This document shows, piece after piece, positions 11,127 through 21,238 of a DNA stretch of 64,000 nucleotides (position 1 is the first letter of the stretch; each line of letters starts with the position of its first letter). The stretch spans positions 96,038,416-96,102,415 of the forward strand of contig JAQMRL010000008.1 in the NCBI GenBank assembly GCA_035578175.1. Direction: 5' to 3'. The notes beneath the pieces are model-generated. The model ran no database searches and was not told the DNA's origin. It saw nothing but the letters and a program-made list of their open reading frames with translations. The position numbers and the translations under genes were made by a program. The stretch comes from Catonia carolina. Its lineage: Eukaryota > Arthropoda > Insecta > Hemiptera > Achilidae.

Positions 11127-11792
11127 CTTCCAAGCGACGACGCTTCGTTTTTTTCTGGTACAGGATAAGATATTCTACTAAATTCTGTTAGGCTCTATAA
11201 TATTTATTGTTATTTATTTATCTGGAATTCTAGTAATTTTTTGACCTTTTTAAAGAAACTATGATTACTTTTATAAAAGGCTGCTACTCTTGTATTAGTC
11301 AGTGTTGATTAAGCCATTATGAAGTCAGTAGTTAATGAAAATGGATTGGTAAAAGTATTTTTTTCAATACACGTTGCGTATTGAAACAGTTTACGCAGCA
11401 AGCAATTAGTGTGCAATTATTTCAGTTTGTGTGTGATTAATTAATTATAGATATATTATTCTTCCAAGCGACGACGCTTTGTGTGGTTTCTTTCTAGTAC
11501 AGGATAAAATATTCTACTAAGTTCCGTTGGGGTCTATAATATTTATTGTTATTTATTTATCTGGAATTCTAGTAATTTTTTTGACCTTTTTAAAGAAACT
11601 ATAATTACTTTTATATAAATAAGCCTGCTACTCTTTTATTAGTCAGTGTAATTAAGCCATTATGAAGTCAGTGTTTAATGAAAATGGATTGGTAAAACTA
11701 GTTTTTCAATACACGTTGCGTATTGAAACAGTTAACGCAGCAAGCAATTAGTGTATAATTATTTTAATATTTATGTGATTAATTAATTATTT
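11127..11792. repeat. Direct duplication of about 334 bp
   Basis: The unit starting CTTCCAAGCGACGACGCTT at 11127 is repeated at 11461 with about 90% identity. Shared blocks include CTATAATATTTATTGTTATT, GAAAATGGATTGGTAAAA and a small hairpin CAATACACGTTGCGTATTG. A third copy is not seen. No coding frame is present. It may be part of a satellite or an LTR-like unit, but no TG..CA ends or inverted ends were found. Confidence 0.8.
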
Positions 11793-12230
11793 GATTTTAA
11801 CTCTTTCAATCCCAAATTTTTTAACTTTATACAAACAAATATGTATACATTGTTTCATACACTTTACTGACATTTAAGTGAAATAAAATCATTTTTAGAC
11901 CTTCAGCCTTTTTTTGATGGCGTGATAAAAAAAGTGTGACACATATGTCACATTGGGCTTGATGGTATCAAAGTTTCCAACAATATGAATAAGTAAAAAT
12001 CATGTGCAGGCTTCCTAAACAAAATTCTCTTGCTTAGATTTGTAGCAAAACATTATTTAAGACTTAAAAAAAGGTTACAATTCAAAAATAGTGGTAAAAT
12101 GGTCAAAATCAGTATTTACAGCCTAAAAATATACTTGTATGTACATTCAACATACTCGATGAAATGCTACATTATTTTAGTAAATGAACACGAATATTTA
12201 AGACTAACACTAACTTTAAAAAGAAACTAA
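11793..12230. other. AT-rich stretch, nothing recognised
   Basis: No coding frame, tRNA-like box or repeat end is visible between the direct duplication and the SINE at 12236. Confidence 0.5.
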
Positions 12231-12235
12231 TGGTC

Positions 12236-12440
12236 GCGTCCGTAGCGTAGTGGTCAGCATCTTACACTGCAAAGCGGAGGTCTCAGGTTAGATTCCTGGC
12301 TAGGGTACAGAAAATTATTACCCTTCACATCCAGCGCTCTTTAATCAAAAGTAGTCGCTACCAATTAAAGTTTTTATGTCTGTTATTTCACTCCAATGTG
12401 ACTTCTATGCCTCACTGGGTAAGAAAGGGTTAATGGCCAT
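12236..12440 (+). mobile_element. tRNA-derived SINE, family D
   Basis: The head has A box GTAGCGTAGTGG and B box GGTTAGATTCC in tRNA-like spacing. It is followed by GGCTAGGGTAC and a body with GTAGTCGCTACCAATTAAAG. Related copies lie at 25115 and 51185. The non-tRNA body and repeated occurrence mark it as a SINE, not a tRNA gene. Confidence 0.7.
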
Positions 12441-12629
12441 ATTTCTTTAGGTTGAGTTTAGTTTAAATCTTGATTTTTTAAAAAACATTTTGTAATCAAT
12501 TTGGTCTGTTATTTAATTTGAGTAGTTTATGGTTAATTTTATAGTAGTCGTAATTAATGAAAAAGAATATTGGATAGCCTAATAAAAAAATCTGGATACT
12601 AATAAAAATAATACTTGAAAATACAAAAG

Positions 12630-12930
12630 GTAGTTTTGTTTCTTAATAAATGGTCGCCCAATTGTGTGGCTGAAGCATTTAGAAACAGAAGAGATACAGG
12701 TGCTAAAGACACTAGTCAAGAGTTGTTTCCTCTGAGAGTGATGAATTTCATTACGCAGCCGTACCTTATGGTGATTGAAGGAGTGAGGGTGGATGGTTTT
12801 CAGAGGGTCTAGCTTACTGATAAGCATACTTTTTCACTCAGCGAGTAAGGCAGACAAACCACTTCACTCCATGTTTTACCTCTATAGGTTCAAACCAGCC
12901 TTTCGGCTGATGACCTGAACAATAATTCAT
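12630..12930 (+). mobile_element. Family A copy, 5'-truncated and diverged
   Basis: Begins within the family at the GTTTCTTAATAAATGGTCGC block and runs to GGTTCAAACCAGCCTTTCGG and the degenerate AACAATAAT tail. It carries substitutions and a stop in the conserved frame (AGGGTCTAGC), so it is one of the older copies. Confidence 0.8.
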
Positions 12931-13740
12931 GAAAGTAATCAATTTGTTAACAAATATGAGTATATATGCGTTATAAATTAAAAATGGAAGTTTCATTTGA
13001 TATAAATAACCATATCCTGAAAGAACTCGGAATAAAAATCACAATATTATAATGTAAGCAAAAGTGATGTATTTTATTATAACCAAAAATAACTAAAAAT
13101 TGGAGTCGTTTAGTAATTTAAAAAAAAAATTTGCATTTGTCTTTTAGATCTTGTGTTATTATTATTATTGGCGTACCACTCAGTTTCAGGTGTGCATTTG
13201 CTTGCGTGATCAATAATAATTTATTAGAAGCGGTTCTTTCGTAATTTGACCCGTGTAAAATATTACCTTCTGTACGTAAGCCCGTGCTTGTTACGCCTCT
13301 ACTCAATTTTCGAATGTATACGCATCTGCACTTACGTATATTTACCAAGACAAAAATTTATTTTCTCAGGTATTGACAGTTTGACAGATCGTCAAGGTTT
13401 CATGCAAATTAGGAACAAAATTAAAACGTTTTAAAATTCTAACTAACCTCTTGTCTTCTAGACTGTTATTACAAAAAGTTTTCACGGTGAAGAATATATA
13501 TTTAACTTTCCTACAGTTTTCTTGTGTAATTCCAATGTTGTATCATTTGTATAAATAATATTTTCCTGCCTAGAGTCAAGATTTTCTTTGTAGGTCACGT
13601 AGTATTTTTGTTCGTAATAAACTAATTTGTACATTTTTATTTTATTTTATTTATGTATAAGATTTATTTCATTTATTATAAACGAATTATTATGATTATA
13701 AACGAAGTGAATTTCAAAGGATTTGTGGCACAATCAATAG
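12931..13740. other. AT-rich stretch, nothing recognised
   Basis: Contains a short (ATT)n run near 13157. No coding pattern or repeat ends could be supported. Confidence 0.5.
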
Positions 13741-13744
13741 GTTA

Positions 13745-14103
13745 TTGAACAACAGGTCCAGACCTGACGCAAAGATTAAGTTTTACAAGGTGATGGGAAT
13801 TCCGACATTAATGTGTGGAAGTGAAGCATGGATGACCACAACGAGGAATGTACAAAGGATCCAAGCAGCGGAGATGAGATTCCTGCGAAGGGTTAAGGGA
13901 TGCTCGAGATTGGATAGAGTGCGGAGTGTGGATATAAGGAAGGAGCTCCAAGTCTACTGCTTGAAAGAGAAGATTGAGGGGTATCGAGGGCGATGGTGAG
14001 GACACCTGGACGGAATGCCAGACTACAGAATACCCCTCCAAGTAAACCGTTATGCACCAGTTGGACGGAGAGATGTGGGACGACCTCGGAAAACATGGAT
14101 ATA
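13745..14103 (+). pseudogene. LINE ORF2 C-terminal fragment
   Basis: A plus-strand frame reads DAKIKFYKVMGIPTLMCGSE, AWMTTTRN, IQAAEMRFLRRVKGCSRLDR, VDIRKELQVY and EKIEGYRGRW, then TGA. Past that stop the same frame continues GHLDGMPDYRIPLQV, PVGRRDVGRPRKTW. This is the standard tail of the endonuclease/RT LINEs of insects (RTE/CR1-like architecture), after the RT palm. The RT catalytic box is absent, so the copy is 5'-truncated. One nonsense codon near 13997 breaks it. A LINE-type 3' end leads directly into the SINE at 14160. Confidence 0.8.
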
Positions 14104-14159
14104 AACTAAGAGTTTCAAGCTAGTGAGTTCGGAACAGCCGACGGCCTAAGCCTTGAATG

Positions 14160-14345
14160 CGGCCTTGCCGGTTGCATTGGCGTAGTTGGTAATGTGCTCG
14201 CCTCTCATCATGCGGTCTGGGGTTCGAATCCCATTCAGGCACGGCATATTTTCATACGTTACAAAAATCATTTCATTTTTCATCGTCTGCATTAGCAGTT
14301 ATTGCAGAACAGAGAACAGTTTGGACGTTTAACCAAAAAAAAAAG
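14160..14345 (+). mobile_element. tRNA-derived SINE, family C
   Basis: tRNA-like head with A box TTGGCGTAGTTGG and B box GGTTCGAATCC, separated by the family signature GCTCGCCTCTCATCATGCGG. The body is CGGCATATTTTCATACGTTA followed by CAAAAATCATTTCATTTTTC. The same unit recurs at 19645, 57285 and (minus) 58200. Confidence 0.8.
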
Positions 14346-14459
14346 CCTTGAAGGAAGAAGAGAAGAAGAAAATAAACGATTATACAAGTTATAATTATGT
14401 GTATTTATAGAAAATATAATATGTATATAGTCTACATTGTATTTTGTTATTGAGCAAAA

Positions 14460-14466
14460 ATAAATA

Positions 14467-14506
<40 letters not shown>

Positions 14507-14507
14507 G
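14460..14507. repeat. (ATT)n microsatellite
   Basis: About 15 uninterrupted ATT units. A second, shorter (ATT)n run lies at 14988-15014, directly before the LINE fragment at 15016. Confidence 0.95.
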
Positions 14508-15015
14508 TTATGAATAACGATTAAAAATGACGCACAATTTTAAAAGCTTGGGTATAAAATTATATATATAATAATTTCACATTACAACGTTTTATTATAT
14601 AATTTTTCACAGTTTGATATAGACATTACTAAATATTTAAGTGATCCATTAAAATCGCCATCAATATACCGTAGAATATAACTTACATCCATTAAAAGTT
14701 TTACTGTTAAGACAGAATGTATTTTTCCTTATTAAATTTTCATATATCTTTATACTTATTTTCCTAATTTAAATTTTGTAATGTTGATTATATTCGATGA
14801 TGGGTAAATGAATCATGAATAAATTAATGTATTTTTTTATATACGAGTATTTTGTTTAATGCACAGTGACATATTTGGTTTGAAGGTGAAAGTGTTGTCA
14901 ACATTATACTTAAGCCTATTTTAGTTTTACAGATATATTGTACATTATGCTCTCACTATTTTTTTATCATTATCATTATTTTATTTATAGTATTATTATT
15001 ATTATTATTATTACT
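14508..15015. other. AT-rich stretch, nothing recognised
   Basis: Only simple-sequence texture, ending in a short ATT/TTA run next to the LINE fragment. Confidence 0.5.
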
Positions 15016-15645
15016 ATCTCCTTTTATTGACTGGGAGAAGGCATTCGACAATGTCAATAGATCTTTGCTGTGGGAAATTATGATAAAGAAAGGCTACCCA
15101 AGACATAAGACATCTTGTAACTGTTATTGCTGGAGTGTATTAGTAAACATCAATATTGCTCAGTGTAGATGGTAGACTAGAGAGGGAGTTAACCATTAAC
15201 AAAGAAGTAAGACAAGGATACCGACTATCACCCACATTATTTAATATTTACATAGCCGAGCTGATGACTATTCGGCAAAGTGGATTCGGGTGTCAAAATT
15301 GGGACAGGAATTTTTCTCAACTCTCTCATGTTTGCGGATGACACAGTAATAATACAGGAAAGTGAAGACAAATTACAATCAGCCATTCACAAAATTCAAC
15401 TTGTAAGTGAAGACTTCAATATGAAAATTTTAGGTACGAAGTTAAAGGTGATGGCATTCCTGGGCAAATGGCCCTTGCGTTCCAAAATAGTAATCAACAA
15501 CGTCATTATGGAGCAGATGAATAGCTTCAGATATCTTAGTTGTGTCCTTTTATCAAGAATGTGACATACCTCATAAAATAGCTAAATTCAGCATGATTTG
15601 TAGCACTATCTACCATGCTTTGAAGGGTAAACCAGAAAGTCGTTT
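15016..15645 (+). pseudogene. LINE reverse transcriptase palm fragment
   Basis: Plus-strand pieces give, in order, RT motif A (FIDWEKAFDNVNRSLLWEIM), the motif B region (NKEVRQGYRLSPTLFNIYIA), the catalytic motif C (LMFADDTVII) and the following LGTKLKVMAFLGKWP, SKIVINNVIMEQMNSFRYL and CDIPHKIAKFSMICSTIYHA. The two Asp residues of FADD and the Asp of motif A are kept. At least three frame changes (near 15110, 15290 and 15550) break it, so it cannot make an active enzyme. It would reverse-transcribe its own RNA at a nick in chromosomal DNA. It begins right at an ATT run and lacks the endonuclease domain. The type matches the tails at 13.7 and 17.6 kb. Confidence 0.85.
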
Positions 15646-16095
15646 TTCATCTCATAAAATAGTTTCCTCAAATTTTTCCTACTAACTAATCTTTATTTTA
15701 ATTCAATATCTGGATTTGCTAACACCCAATTTTCAACTAATTTGGTTGTACAATACTTGGTAATTAAATTAATATAATTAGGTCAGTGAGTAACTCTAAA
15801 ATACGTATAACAGAATAAAGGGTATGGAACAAAATTTAGGAGCACCATTATTACCCCCTCACTACCTCTTTTAGCTAGCAGTATCAGCGTACAGAAGATT
15901 GATAAACCTCGAGTTAAATTTATCGAAAATAGACTAGTAAGTTTTACTAATATCAACCATTGCGCTAATTTACTGGAACTAGCAAATGTTGATATGGTAT
16001 CATCTGTTCATCACGATCAGTTTATTGGTTCATTAGCTCTTAAGTAATCCAATATCATATACCAATATGATTTTATATGTACTCGTAATAATAAA
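15646..16095. other. AT-rich stretch, nothing recognised
   Basis: No coding frame or repeat end is visible. It ends at the mariner terminus at 16096. Confidence 0.5.
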
Positions 16096-16536
16096 TACGA
16101 GGTGAGGCTATGAAATAACGAGACTGACGTTGTAAAAAAATTTATTTTTATTTTATACATAATCACTTATTGTCACCTTTAATATACACTCCTTCTCTAT
16201 CCCTACAACGCTCCATGCAAAATTTTCATTGTTGGAAACATTGCTGGAAGTCATCTTCTGTCAACTCCTTCAGGACACGTATCGCTTTCTCTTTTACAGC
16301 TTCCACAGACTCAAATCTTGGTCCTTTTAATGCAGATTTCATCTTAGGGAACAGGTAGAAGATAATAACATGTGATGAAACGTGGTTTTTTACTTATGAT
16401 CCGGAAACGAAGCGTCAATCCATGCACTGAAAGAGCCGAACTTCACTGAGAGCCAAAGAAGCTCGAATGAGCCAAGTCAAAATTTAAAGCAATGGTGATT
16501 GTTTTTTTGATATCCATGGGGTTGTGTACCTTCACT
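16096..16536 (+). mobile_element. Rearranged mariner, copy M1 (truncated)
   Basis: Starts with the mariner terminus TACGAGGTGAGGCTATG. For about 250 bp it is the 3' end of a mariner transposase gene read backwards (minus: RVLKELTEDDFQ..., RMERCRDREGVYI in family form). At about 16355 (AACAGGTAGAAGATAATAAC) the sequence switches to the plus-strand middle of the gene, CDETWFFTYDPETKRQS, KSKFKAM-type and DIHGVVYLH. It then breaks off at 16536. The same backward/forward junction occurs at 40287 and 42400. Confidence 0.8.
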
Positions 16537-16554
16537 ACCAAGTATATTATTGAC

Positions 16555-16640
16555 TTTCCCGAGTGTGATCGATTATCCGAAAAAATCGGTCATCCGAAAT
16601 TTTCATGCCCTAATTATTTCGGATAATCGGTACTTTACTG
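16555..16640 (-). mobile_element. pogo/Tigger-like terminal fragment
   Basis: On the minus strand the sequence starts CAGTAAAGTACCGATTATCC next to TA and contains repeated TCGGAT..CCGA motifs (CGGATAATCG, ATCCGAA). This is typical of pogo/Tigger ends, which start with CAG at a TA target. Only one end is visible, directly beyond the broken end of mariner copy M1. Confidence 0.5.
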
Positions 16641-17585
16641 TAGTGTAGTCAAGTAGATGGAATTTTATCCAGCAGAGAACTGCAGGTATGGAAAACCATT
16701 TCTTCCAACTAAATAGTTTTAGGAAACCTTTCTTGGGAGGAATAAAACAAAACATAATTAAAAAACGATTTAATAGTTTGCAATAATTGAAAGAAGAATT
16801 TCACACATAATACAATACCAAAACCAATGCACCCCAGATATGGAGTAATAGGCCTCTAAGGGTATTTTTAAATAAAAAATATTGTAGAATTTATTACATC
16901 TGATATTTTTTATCTTTACTTAAACATAACAAAAAGTAAGGTATTGTTATGTACCTATTTATTATGTTTTGACAAAAAAAAACTGTAGCTAGAAAATTTA
17001 ATTTAAAAAAGTGTTTGTTTTTATAGGATTTCATCCAATAGACCGGAGATTCAAACAAACATTAATCTTGTACTCAAAACATATATTTACTTCCACAGGC
17101 ACAAATTTTAGTCGGTATGTTCATACCTACTATGATACGGTCCTTGTGATAATCCTGTTGCAATATTATAAATGAAAATATAAGTTTACTTTTTAATTAT
17201 GTCATTGACAATTGAAAGTAATACTCCAATTTAATTTTTATTCAAGAGTAAATAACTGTAACAAAGTTTATTACAGTCAATTACATTTATCGTTGAAACA
17301 ACAGTGGATTAACCTATCAGAAAATTGAATTCAGAATATTTTGTTTAACTGTACAGGAGCCGTGAATAAATTTTCTTTGCCTTTTGATTGAACTATGAGT
17401 TTATTTGTTCATGTTAAAAGTAGTAACCACAAATTTGCAAAATGTGATGATGAATATATTACTTAAATCAGTTTCTGAGAAACTGGATTCAACTGTCTCG
17501 TTCGAGAGTATACGAGTATAACTCGTATGTTAATTGAATTAGTTTGAGGTGTTTATATTTTCCTTCTAACTAAAAAAACTAATTG
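16641..17585. other. AT-rich stretch, nothing recognised
   Basis: No coding pattern or repeat end supported. Confidence 0.5.
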
Positions 17586-17589
17586 ATGG

Positions 17590-17775
17590 ATCATGTGGAC
17601 AGGATGAGTGAGGGTAGGATACCTAAGTAGGCGCTGGGATACAAACCAGAGTGAAGAAGAGACCGGGGACGACCAATTTCAGAGATCTGCCCGAGCAGAT
17701 TTCAGAGGTTCAGAACAGCCAGGGATGCCAATCCTTAAGGACAGAAGAAGTAAAAGAAGACGTTTAAAAAAACCA
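17590..17775 (+). pseudogene. LINE ORF2 extreme 3' end
   Basis: The plus strand reads RM..GRIPK.ALGYKPE, then RRDRGRP, ISEICPSRF, a QRFRTARDANP-like end and a terminal GAAGAAG-rich tail. Arg-Arg-Asp-x-Gly-Arg-Pro before an aromatic or basic block, followed by a simple-repeat tail, is the 3' signature of the same LINE superfamily as at 13.7 kb. At least one stop interrupts it. Only about 60 codons remain. Confidence 0.65.
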
Positions 17776-17859
17776 TTTGATCTTGTTTTCTTACTGTTAT
17801 TTTTAATTAAAATTTAATACATGAATTTAGGTTAAAACTTATTAAAATTATGTTTGACA

Positions 17860-18245
17860 TACGAGGTTTGGCTAAAAAATAACCGGATTAATGCTATAAA
17901 ATTATTTTATTTTATTTCTTCCAATTTTGAAATTATTCCTTTCAATATATTTCCCTCCCATATCCCTACACCGTTCCATACTGATTTTCGACTCATCGAA
18001 GCAGTGTTGAAAGTCATTTTCTTTAAGCATGTTCATTGTCTCCGTCGCTGTTTCATTGCATCAACCGATTCAAAACTGGTTCCTTTGATGAGGAACGAAG
18101 AAAGTCACACGTAGCAAGGTTTGGTGAGTAGGATGGATGTTCTAACAGAGAAATCCCGTGCTTGGCCAAATACGTATTGACATCCAGTGCCGTGTGGGAC
18201 GAGGTATTATCATGACCACATTTTTCGGGACCACTTTTGAGCAAA
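17860..18245 (-). pseudogene. Mariner transposase C-terminal remnant
   Basis: The minus strand reads CGHDNTSSHTALDVNTYLAK, then HGISLLEHPSYSPNLATCDF. This is the stretch with the second catalytic Asp (HDN..) and the third (..CDF) of a D34D mariner transposase. Beyond it come broken pieces ending in the terminus TACGAGGTTTGGCTAAAAAA (plus 17860). Pro-Asp-Leu is changed to Pro-Asn-Leu, and several frame changes follow. The family is different from M1-M3: the terminus and interior diverge. Confidence 0.8.
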
Positions 18246-18299
18246 CTTTTCGCATGTTCAAATGTTCGTGCAAAATCTGCCTAACCGATTATTTATCGA

Positions 18300-18480
18300 T
18301 TCAAAAATAGTTTCATTCGATTCCTTTTAAAGAGTAGATACAGAAATCATTGGGTTTAAAGTTCTGGTTTAGACCGGAAGTGCTCCAAAATCGGAAATCA
18401 AAGTTGGAATTTGGAAACAAAAATAGTGCCATTCGATTTCTATTACAGAGTAGATACAGAAATCACTAATGGTTTTTGCA
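18300..18480. repeat. Imperfect direct repeat, offset about 117 bp
   Basis: The block AAAAATAGT..CATTCGAT followed by AGAGTAGATACAGAAATCA occurs at about 18302 and again at about 18419. The surrounding 18280-18680 has no coding frame. It may be the interior of a non-autonomous repeat. Confidence 0.65.
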
Positions 18481-18680
18481 ATAAGTCAGAAATAAGCCTT
18501 TTTGAAAATTGCCACCACCCATGAGACTCGTCATCTTATGAAAGGGATTTTTTGTAATCAATTCATTGTAAGTTACTTTTGGGGTCCTGGTTTAGGCTTT
18601 TACGCAGCTTTTCTTGACCACTCCAAACAAATTCCTGGTTTCTACTTGTGTTCTATGGAGTAGTATAACCATCCGATTTT

Positions 18681-19250
18681 CTACTTGAAATCGTTTGACT
18701 TGTCATAATAGAATTTAAGTAGGTTTACTATTTTAAGTGATCGTAAATTTTTTTCCTATGTTTAAATTTATTTATTTAATGCTCTATGGTGAAAAATATT
18801 GTGTTAAACAAATTTGGAATCAGAATAGATCGCACGAGAAGTTAATAGTTAAAAAGGGCGAGTAAAACTTTTAAAGATTTATAAAACTGAAAATAATTAA
18901 GGAAAATAAATTTAATAAACTAAAGTATATTTGTTTTCGTGTAATTGCCTGTTAACAAAACATTTAATTCTGAACGTGTACTCTTTTTATTTAGAACTAG
19001 ACCGTTTTTTCTGTTGCTGTAAAAAAATACCTGCTGACTTTTTCCTTTAAAAAAAGACCGACATTAATTATACTATTACCTTATACCATTTATTTTGTTA
19101 TACAAACGCTGACAGAGAATGTTTTGCAAAATAAAAAAAAAGGTTGGTTAAAACGTTAACATAAATTGTTGTTGTTAAAACTAATAAATTAGAATATTTA
19201 TTTATTTATCTTTGTATACCGTAACAAGAAAACGCAAAACATATGTTGAT
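18681..19250. other. AT-rich stretch, nothing recognised
   Basis: No feature could be supported. Confidence 0.5.
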
Positions 19251-19255
19251 TAATT

Positions 19256-19400
19256 TGGTGGCTCGGTTGTTAGCTCACTCAACTTTACTTCTAAGCGAAT
19301 GCGAAAATACCGTGCAAGTCCGGAATTCGATACCCGGCTAGTTTAGAAGATACAACAGTATCGTGGTGTTTCTAACCCCAATTAAGTCGTTAGAAACTTC
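19256..19400 (+). mobile_element. tRNA-headed SINE remnant
   Basis: TGGTGGCTCGGTTGTTAGCTC is an A-box-like start and GGAATTCGATACCCGGCTAG is a B-box-like block about 40 bp later. They are followed by a body with CTAACCCCAATTAAGTCGTT. The spacing and the non-tRNA tail suggest a SINE, not a tRNA gene. Confidence 0.5.
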
Positions 19401-19644
19401 AATAGTTAATATATTTATAGCTATAAACAAAGTAAACAACTTTAAGTTCATTTGGGTATTTATTTGAGTTATGTGTTCCACAAGTGACATTGTTTAAAAT
19501 TATAAAATATTAAGGAACTTTGAGTATACTTTCTTTGATCAATGTCCATTGTTCAACGTAATTCGTAGAATCAATTTATTTACAATATTTATAATAATTT
19601 ACTTCTTATTATGTAAAATGAATTTTTTTGTTTTGTAAAATATT

Positions 19645-19815
19645 ATTATAACGTGCTCGCCTCTCATCATGCGGTCCTGGGTTCGAATCCCACTCAGGCA
19701 CGGCATATTTTCATACGTTACAAAAAATCATTTCATCCTCATCACACACAGTTACACCCCAACGTCGTCGCTAATGACCTTGATGTTGATGCGACGTTAA
19801 ATAAATTTAAAAAAA
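19645..19815 (+). mobile_element. tRNA-derived SINE, family C
   Basis: Copy lacking the first part of the head. It runs from AACGTGCTCGCCTCTCATCA through B box GGTTCGAATCC, CGGCATATTTTCATACGTTA and GTCGTCGCTAATGACC to the 3' tail TTGATGCGACGTTAAATAAA, followed by A-rich sequence. This is the clearest 3' end of the family in the window. Confidence 0.8.
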
Positions 19816-20011
19816 AAGAAAAAAACAAAAGAAAAATATTTGCGTGTTGTGTTTGTCATATGTTGTTAAGTAATCTGAGTACTATATGACAGCTGTTCCT
19901 CAGTAAAAAGTGAGGTATGGCCTTAATTTTTTTTCAATTCAAATTCCACAAAATCTAAAAATTCAAAATGTGACATAAGGTTTTCCCTGTAGTCTTCATA
20001 TTTGTTAAAAT

Positions 20012-20376
20012 ACCCGTAACAGGCAGGTGGGGTGTTAAATTATTTGCAATTGGTCTGCTAGTTCCAGAGCTACAAAAAATAGTTCTGTTTCGTACCACAA
20101 GGTCAGCCAATTACATACTAACTGAATCATTAAGAACGGTAGAGGTGTAAAAGACACTAGTCAAATATTCATTACCCAGCCAGACCCTGTGGTGAAAGAA
20201 GTGAAGATGTCATTTTTAGGGTGGAAAGTATGTGCTTTTCAACGAGCCTGGCATGCTGATAAACATACTTTTCCAATAAGTGAGAAAGGCAATGGTACAC
20301 TACCTCACTTCTCGTTTTACTTAGTAAAGCCTTTAGAGGTTCAAACCAGCTTTTTGGCTGATGAGCTAAACGACAA
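20012..20376 (+). mobile_element. Family A copy with open conserved frame
   Basis: Runs from CCCGTAACAGGCAGGTGGGG to GGTTCAAACCAGCTTTTTGG and the tail ACGACAAC. The conserved frame is open from the CAGCCAGACCCTG block to the tail (20189-20386 including flank), reading VKEVKMSFLGWKVCAFQRAW and SFYLVKPLEVQTSFLADEL. I do not recognise this peptide as any known domain. Confidence 0.85.
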
Positions 20377-20379
20377 CAT

Positions 20380-21238
20380 GTATTAAAAAGACTACTTAAA
20401 TTTTAAAACAACTGTATTAAATTTTCATTTATTTAAAATAATATTTTACTTAAGGTCTTCAAAGGGTTATGATAAGAAAATGTATTTGAAATCTTTGCAG
20501 TGGTTTTTCTCTCTTGAAATTCTTTCCACCCTATATTACAGATTGATTAAAGAGACCGTAAAACGTGCGTAAGATAATGAGTAATATATAAGCATCTCCC
20601 ACGAAAAGAATTGAACTTTTTCTAAAATAGTATTATTTGAATATAAAATATGATTTTATCTTTTGGAGGGGCAAATATTTTTTACCAGAAAATAAAAAAA
20701 CATCTTTGGAGACAAATGTTTGCTCAGCAAGTTTTTCTAATAAATTTAAATTTTGTTTTCCATTCAGGGCTAGGCTTATATTTAAGCAAGTGTTGACTTG
20801 GCCATGAATAACTCCAAGCTGTTTCACATATTCTACATTTTCTATCAATCACACTTGGCATTTTCTTTCTTTATATTTCTGCAAATACAAACAAAAAGAT
20901 AGAGGACAGTACTGTGACATCACGACATACAAATAAAAATATTTTAAATTAAAAAAATCTGTTACAAAATATACGTCAGCAAATCGTTTGACTTTGAAAA
21001 TATAAAAAGAAAAACAAATAAACGAGTATAACTATCTTTTACGTTCAGTTTTAAGAATTATTATGAACCTATGAGATACGGTTTTTAATTAAAAATATGA
21101 CAAATAAAAGTCTATGTTTATTTAAATTTTATTAGGTACATATAAACGTATTTTTCCAAGATGGTTAATATTATTTTGTTTGATATCTACTAAAAAAATC
21201 TAAATACAGAGTACCACACTATAAAGTCCGATCCCAAA
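20380..21238. other. AT-rich stretch, nothing recognised
   Basis: No coding pattern or repeat end supported. It ends at base A (21238), the 5' target base of the Helitron. Confidence 0.5.

Noticed and set aside
12236..12320. tRNA genes (also at 14165, 25115, 35616, 51185, 57285 and 58360)
   Set aside because: A and B boxes are present, but the acceptor and anticodon stems do not close and each head continues into a repeated non-tRNA body with a common tail. These are SINEs.
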